The position numbers and the translations under genes were made by a program. Positions 6,919-9,670 of a stretch of 9,670 nt of DNA are shown here, one piece after another. The notes under the pieces were generated by a model. That model was not told the DNA's origin, ran no database searches, and worked only from the letters and a program-made list of their open reading frames with translations. Position 1 is the stretch's first letter; each line of letters starts with the position of its first letter. This DNA comes from Actinomycetota bacterium (lineage in GTDB: Bacteria > Actinomycetota > Thermoleophilia > Solirubrobacterales > Solirubrobacteraceae): contig VAYD01000032.1 of assembly GCA_005883905.1 (NCBI GenBank), positions 2,508-12,177 on the forward strand, given 5' to 3'.

Positions 6919-7353
6919 GTCGCGTTCCGGTACGAGCCGCTGCAGTTCGTCGAGCGTCGTTGCCTCGTATGCAGCCTCGCAGCGGTCGCCGAGCTCGTGG
7001 GCGTCGAGGAGGTCGTCCACGTACGCGCGCTTCAACGCGTCGATCGCGTCATGGATGTCGTCCTCGGTCATCTCCGTGCGCCCCCACCGCGCCTCCGGGA
7101 CGCCGTCGACGGTCGTGAGGCCGGGCGCTTCGCAGTCGCCGCGGGTGATCGAGAGCTCGACCACGTCGCCGCGGATGCGCCGCACCTCGGGCGCATCGAC
7201 GAACCGGCTCCCGGCCTCCGTCCTGACGATGATGCCGTCGAAGTACGGGCCGGTGAGCGTGAGGACGCGCTCGACGGCCCCTACCGGCACGCCGAAGCGA
7301 TCGACGACCGGGGTCCCGCGCTGGAGCGTCAGGTACGAGGCTGGCTCGCTCAA
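6916..7353 (-). CDS. PRC-barrel-like protein with DUF1707/SHOCT-like C-terminal segment
   Basis: The product has 145 residues, with no signal peptide or membrane helix. Residues 5-70 resemble a PRC-barrel: SYLTLQRGTPVVDRFGVPVG, YFDGIIV, SRFVDAPEV, VVELSI. They parallel the upstream neighbour closely, so the two are paralogues. The C-terminal part (about 97-142) is helical, with the spacing of DUF1707/SHOCT-like modules: ALKRAYVDDLLDAHELGDRC, then EATTLDELQRLVP. PRC-barrels are small beta folds in RNA-processing and photosynthetic proteins, and stand-alone bacterial copies have no firm function. The start is TTG 7353-7351, overlapping the upstream TGA as TTGA. Its position between a methyltransferase and sugar genes does not reveal a role. 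Domain assignment is from motif memory, not a search. Confidence 0.75.
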   Translation of the reverse strand: MSEPASYLTLQRGTPVVDRFGVPVGAVERVLTLTGPYFDGIIVRTEAGSRFVDAPEVRRIRGDVVELSITRGDCEAPGLTTVDGVPEARWGRTEMTEDDIHDAIDALKRAYVDDLLDAHELGDRCEAAYEATTLDELQRLVPERD

Positions 7354-7712
7354 TAGTTGCCGGAGATCAGGTCCCAGGCTCGGTGCAGCTTGCGCTGCAG
7401 GCCGCTCTCGGAGTCCTCGACGCCGTGGTTCTCCAGCACCGCCGGCGCCGGCGTGGGCTTCGGGAGGTGCTCGACCTGCGAGCCGGGGATCGTGAGCACG
7501 ACCGCGCGCTCGTAGATCGCGTCGACCTGGTCGGCGTCGACGAAGCGCGCGCCGCCCGGCCCGCGATGGCAGTCGATGACGAGACCGTCGAAGACGTCCT
7601 CGTCGGCGTCCGCGAGGACGTGCGCGACCTTGCCGACGACGTCGCCCTCGCTGCAGACGACGTCGGCCCCCGGCGAAAGCGTCAGGTAGGAGATCGGTGC
7701 CCCGTGGTCCAT
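7350..7712 (-). CDS. PRC-barrel domain protein
   Basis: The product has 120 residues and is soluble. The PRC-barrel-like part covers about residues 7-76: PISYLTLSPGADVVCSEGDV, VGKVAHVL, FDGLVID, GGARFVDADQV, VVLTIPG. After a proline-rich linker (HLPKPTPAP) the C-terminus carries SGLQRKLHRAWDLISGNY, which may form an amphipathic helix. It is a paralogue of the next gene but lacks that gene's DUF1707-like tail. The start is ATG 7712-7710, with TACACT exactly 7 bases upstream and no Shine-Dalgarno sequence. It heads the minus-strand run of genes down to the transporter and is coupled to the second PRC gene by TTGA. Function unknown. Confidence 0.78.
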   Translation of the reverse strand: MDHGAPISYLTLSPGADVVCSEGDVVGKVAHVLADADEDVFDGLVIDCHRGPGGARFVDADQVDAIYERAVVLTIPGSQVEHLPKPTPAPAVLENHGVEDSESGLQRKLHRAWDLISGNY

Positions 7713-7719
7713 GCGCGCG

Positions 7720-7725
7720 AGTGTA
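7720..7725 (-). promoter_or_regulatory. Candidate -10 element (TACACT) for a leaderless PRC-barrel/sugar operon transcript
   Basis: Minus-strand TACACT fits TANNNT and is followed by 7 bases (CGCGCGC) and the ATG at 7712. This is the strongest of the three such sites, because here no stop codon forces the TA. It lies in the 19-bp gap after the frameshifted methyltransferase. No good -35 hexamer is visible. Confidence 0.5.
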
Positions 7726-7731
7726 CGCGCG

Positions 7732-8360
7732 CTACAGGCGCCGCAGGAGGCGCGGCAGGTCGCGTGCGACGGCGCGGCTGAGCTCGCGAAGCGTGAGCTG
7801 CTGTGGGCCGATCCGGACCCTTCCGCGCGCGGCCTCGTAGCCGGCCTGGACGCGCGCCAGCGACGGCAGCTTCTCGAGCGACACGTCGAGCGTGCCGCCG
7901 CGGATGCCGACGCCGACGACCTGGACGGGAAGCCCGGGATCGCCGATGCCCGCGACCCAGGCGTCGTCGAAGCCCTGCTCGAGCAGCGCTCGGAACCCGT
8001 CGGGCGTGAAGCGGAAGTAGTCGCGCGGGTGCTCGTGGATCCCGAAGAGCATCACCGAGCTGATGACCGCCACGCCACCCTCGGGCGAGCAGACGCGCGC
8101 GAGCTCGCGGCACGCCTGCGGCGGGTCGGCGCAATGCTCGAGGGTGTCGAGGCACAGCGCGGTCCCCACGCTGCCGTCCTCGAAGCTCAGCGCGCGCAGG
8201 TCCTCGACCTGGTCGACCCCCGGGCCGGGGCGCATGTCGGTGCCGGTGAACGGCCGCCCGGCGAAGATCGGGCGCAGGTCCCCCACTCGACGACGGGATC
8301 CGGCATCGCCACCACGCGCTGCAGGTCGGCGACGAAGTCGGCGATCAGGGTCTGGGGCAT
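7732..8360 (-). pseudogene. SAM-dependent methyltransferase, disrupted by an apparent frameshift
   Basis: Two frames together encode one class I methyltransferase. From ATG 8360 the first frame reads MPQTLIADFVADLQRVVAMP then DPVVEWG, and would stop at 8187 after 57 residues. From the G-run at 8284-8280 the protein continues in another frame as DLRPIFAGRPFTGTDMRPGP, VEDLRALSF, LCLDTLEHCADPP, GGVAVISSVM and DYFRFTPDGF, to TAG 7732. One extra G in the run of five would restore a 209-residue protein reading VVEWGDLRPIF. The join falls at SAM-binding motif I, where homologues I recall have several more residues, so a larger deletion of 3n+1 bases is also possible. A 184-residue product from GTG 8286 would lack motif I. 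A real mutation or an assembly error in the homopolymer both fit. Confidence 0.72.
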
Positions 8361-8369
8361 GGCCGCGCG

Positions 8370-8377
8370 TAGTATGG
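8370..8377. promoter_or_regulatory. Candidate bidirectional -10 region between head-to-head methyltransferase genes
   Basis: TAGTAT (8370-8375, plus) and CATACT (8377-8372, minus) overlap on opposite strands, each 10 bases from a start codon (plus ATG 8386, minus ATG 8360). The genes are so close that no separate promoters fit between them. Overlapping opposed -10 elements are a known layout of bacterial bidirectional promoters. Use in vivo is inferred. Confidence 0.4.
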
Positions 8378-8385
8378 CCGCGCCG

Positions 8386-9063
8386 ATGCAGGACTCCCGC
8401 CGCGCGGCTCGCGCCGACGCCTACGAGAACCCGCGCCCCGAGCTCCAGCGCCATGTCCCGGCCGGCGCGCAGCGCGTGCTCGATCTCGGCTGCGCGTCGG
8501 GCGCGCTCGGCGCGGCGCTGAAGGCCCGCGGCGCCTACGTCGTCGGGGTCGAAGCGGACCCGGCGTATGCCGCACGCGCCCGCGAGCGGCTCGACCAGGT
8601 CGTCGAGGCTGATCTCGAGACGCTCGACCCGGCGCCGCTCGGCCGCTTCGACGTGCTGGTCGCCGGCGACGTGCTCGAGCACCTGCAGGACCCGTGGACG
8701 GTGCTGCGCCGGTTCGCGGAGCTCGTCGAGCCGGGCGGGGCGGTCGTCGTCTCGCTGCCCAACGTCCGCCACTGGGAGACCGTGTTCGCGATCGCCGTGC
8801 AGGGGCGCTTCCCGCGGCGCAACGAGGGCGTCTTCGACGCCACGCACCTGCGCTGGTTCACGCTGCACGACGCGTGGAGCCTCGTCGAACAGGCGGGCCT
8901 GGAGGTCGAGGAGGTCGAGCGGCGGATCCGCTACCGCCGCGCCGGCGGCGCGAAGGAGACGCCAACGGCAAGGCTCATCGCCCGCGTCCCCGGCCCGCGC
9001 GCGTTCCTGACCTACCAGCACATCATCCGGGCGCGCAAGCTGACATCGTCCGAACGCACATGA
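8386..9063 (+). CDS. Class I SAM-dependent methyltransferase
   Basis: The product has 225 residues and transfers methyl from S-adenosylmethionine to an unknown acceptor. Motif I is RVLDLGCASGALGAAL (30-45), and the acidic ribose-binding residue is E56 in VVGVEADP. FDVLVAGDVLEHLQDPW (88-104) and VEPGGAVVVSLPNVRHW (114-130) are the usual later motifs, and THLRWFTLHDAWSLVEQAGL (153-172) is typical of the methyltransferase type 11/12 group found in polysaccharide loci. ATG 8386 is chosen because TAGTAT lies 10 bases upstream; in-frame ATGs at 8374 and 8359 would add 4 or 9 residues. ATG 8359 has AGGG 8 bases upstream and would share CATG with the divergent gene's ATG. The stop overlaps the mutase start as ATGA, so the two are coupled. 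Confidence 0.9.
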   Translation: MQDSRRAARADAYENPRPELQRHVPAGAQRVLDLGCASGALGAALKARGAYVVGVEADPAYAARARERLDQVVEADLETLDPAPLGRFDVLVAGDVLEHLQDPWTVLRRFAELVEPGGAVVVSLPNVRHWETVFAIAVQGRFPRRNEGVFDATHLRWFTLHDAWSLVEQAGLEVEEVERRIRYRRAGGAKETPTARLIARVPGPRAFLTYQHIIRARKLTSSERT

Positions 9064-9670
9064 GCATCCCGGCAGAGATCTTCAAGGCCTACGACGTCCG
9101 CGGCATCTACGGCGAGCAGATCGACGGCGACGCAGCCGAGCGCATCGGCCGCGGCTTCGCCCGGGTCCTCGGCGATCTCGCAGGCAAGGCGCCATCGGAC
9201 TGCCGCATCGGCCTGGGGCGCGACATGCGGCTCACTGCGCCGGAACTGGCGGCGCGCTACCGCGACGGGATGGTCAGCGAGGGCGCGGCCGTGATCGACG
9301 CCGGCCAGGTCGGCACCGAGATGCTCTACTGGCTCGTCGGGTCACGCGAGCTCGATGGCGGGTTGATGTGCACGGCCTCGCACAACCCGAAGGCCTACAC
9401 GGGCGCGAAGCTCGTCAAGGAGGGCGCCATCGCCCTGAGCGGCGACAGCGGCATCGGCGAGCTGAAGGAGCTCGTCCTCGGTGAGATGGAGGATCCTCCG
9501 GGCGGTGGCTCAGCCGAGGAGGTCGACATCTCCGACGACTTCCGCGAGGCCGCGATGCGCGTCATCGACGCCTCGAAGGTCCAGCCGATGAAGGTCGTCG
9601 TCGACGGCGGCCACGGCATGGCCGGGCCGATGGTCGGCCCGCTGCTCGAGCGGCTGCCGATCGAGGTGAT
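9060..9670 (+). CDS. Phosphomannomutase/phosphoglucomutase, N-terminal part (runs off right edge)
   Basis: 203 residues are visible. The enzyme interconverts hexose-6-phosphate and hexose-1-phosphate, feeding nucleotide-sugar synthesis. The N-terminus IFKAYDVRGIYGEQID is the alpha-D-phosphohexomutase opening, followed by IGLGRDMR (50-57) and the active-site loop TASHNP with phospho-serine S107. Domain 2 begins near MKVVVDGGHGMAG (177-189). The metal loop DxDxDR and the sugar-specificity loop lie beyond the window, so mannose and glucose cannot be told apart. The ATG at 9060 overlaps the methyltransferase stop (ATGA). It could supply glucose-1-phosphate to the nucleotidyltransferase about 2 kb away, which is an inference. 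Confidence 0.93.
   Translation, partial: MSIPAEIFKAYDVRGIYGEQIDGDAAERIGRGFARVLGDLAGKAPSDCRIGLGRDMRLTAPELAARYRDGMVSEGAAVIDAGQVGTEMLYWLVGSRELDGGLMCTASHNPKAYTGAKLVKEGAIALSGDSGIGELKELVLGEMEDPPGGGSAEEVDISDDFREAAMRVIDASKVQPMKVVVDGGHGMAGPMVGPLLERLPIEV

Noticed and set aside
6291..7118. Plus-strand open frame of 275 codons opposite the nucleotidyltransferase and PRC genes
   Set aside because: It is antisense to a gene with a complete nucleotidyltransferase signature; no start context or motif supports it.
7438..7455. GCCGGCGCCGGCG repeat-like stretch in the first PRC-barrel gene
   Set aside because: It encodes the proline/alanine linker after the barrel and reflects high GC content; no array or periodic repeat extends from it.
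7732..9021. Single 429-residue minus-strand protein spanning both methyltransferase genes
   Set aside because: Only the part from about 8286 down is methyltransferase. The upstream part is antisense to the intact plus-strand methyltransferase and has shadow composition.
9488..9499. Perfect 12-bp palindrome GGAGGATCCTCC
   Set aside because: It lies inside the mutase coding region, with no partner or promoter context. A 12-bp palindrome in GC-rich coding DNA is not notable on its own.
1..9670. Search for CRISPR arrays, tRNA/rRNA genes, insertion sequences, attachment sites and integrases
   Set aside because: No spaced direct repeats, cloverleaf candidates, transposase motifs or terminal inverted repeats were seen. 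Coding density leaves no gap longer than 60 bp.

Overview
The window is very GC-rich (well over 65% by eye), densely coding, and free of mobile elements, RNA genes and CRISPR arrays. The ruvC-ruvA-ruvB block, a YebC-family protein, an Rv1264-type adenylate cyclase, frequent GTG/TTG starts and 4-bp start/stop overlaps point to a high-GC actinobacterium. The gene set would suit a soil lineage of the Solirubrobacterales/Thermoleophilia type, but that assignment is an inference from memory, not from a search.

Layout. Positions 1-1108 (minus strand) hold the Holliday-junction operon: ruvC, ruvA and the first 12 codons of ruvB, joined by ATGA and GTGA overlaps. Positions 1166-2302 (plus) hold a class III adenylate cyclase divergent from ruvC. 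Its 3' end overlaps, tail to tail, the end of a major facilitator transporter. Positions 2198-7712 are an unbroken minus-strand run. Read in the direction of transcription it is: two tandem PRC-barrel proteins, a glucose-1-phosphate cytidylyltransferase-like enzyme, a family 2 glycosyltransferase, a family 4 glycosyltransferase, yebC, and the transporter. Positions 7732-8360 (minus) carry a small SAM-dependent methyltransferase gene with an apparent net -1 frameshift at a run of five G. Head to head with it is a second, intact methyltransferase (plus), translationally coupled to a phosphomannomutase/phosphoglucomutase that runs off the right edge.

How the parts fit. The mutase, nucleotidyltransferase, two glycosyltransferases and methyltransferases look like part of a locus for a cell-surface glycan, with the mutase supplying hexose-1-phosphate and the nucleotidyltransferase activating it. 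RuvC, RuvA and RuvB resolve Holliday junctions. YebC normally sits next to ruvC in many bacteria; here the cyclase and transporter lie between them. No intergenic stretch exceeds 60 bp, so regulatory signals overlap coding DNA.

The most notable observations are the frameshifted methyltransferase, a recurring TANNNT-N7-start arrangement at the three short same-strand gaps (suggesting leaderless transcripts), a perfect 10-bp hairpin just after the yebC stop and transporter start, a 105-bp convergent overlap, and the head-to-head methyltransferase pair sharing one promoter-sized site. I did not find convincing evidence of a wholly new biological system.
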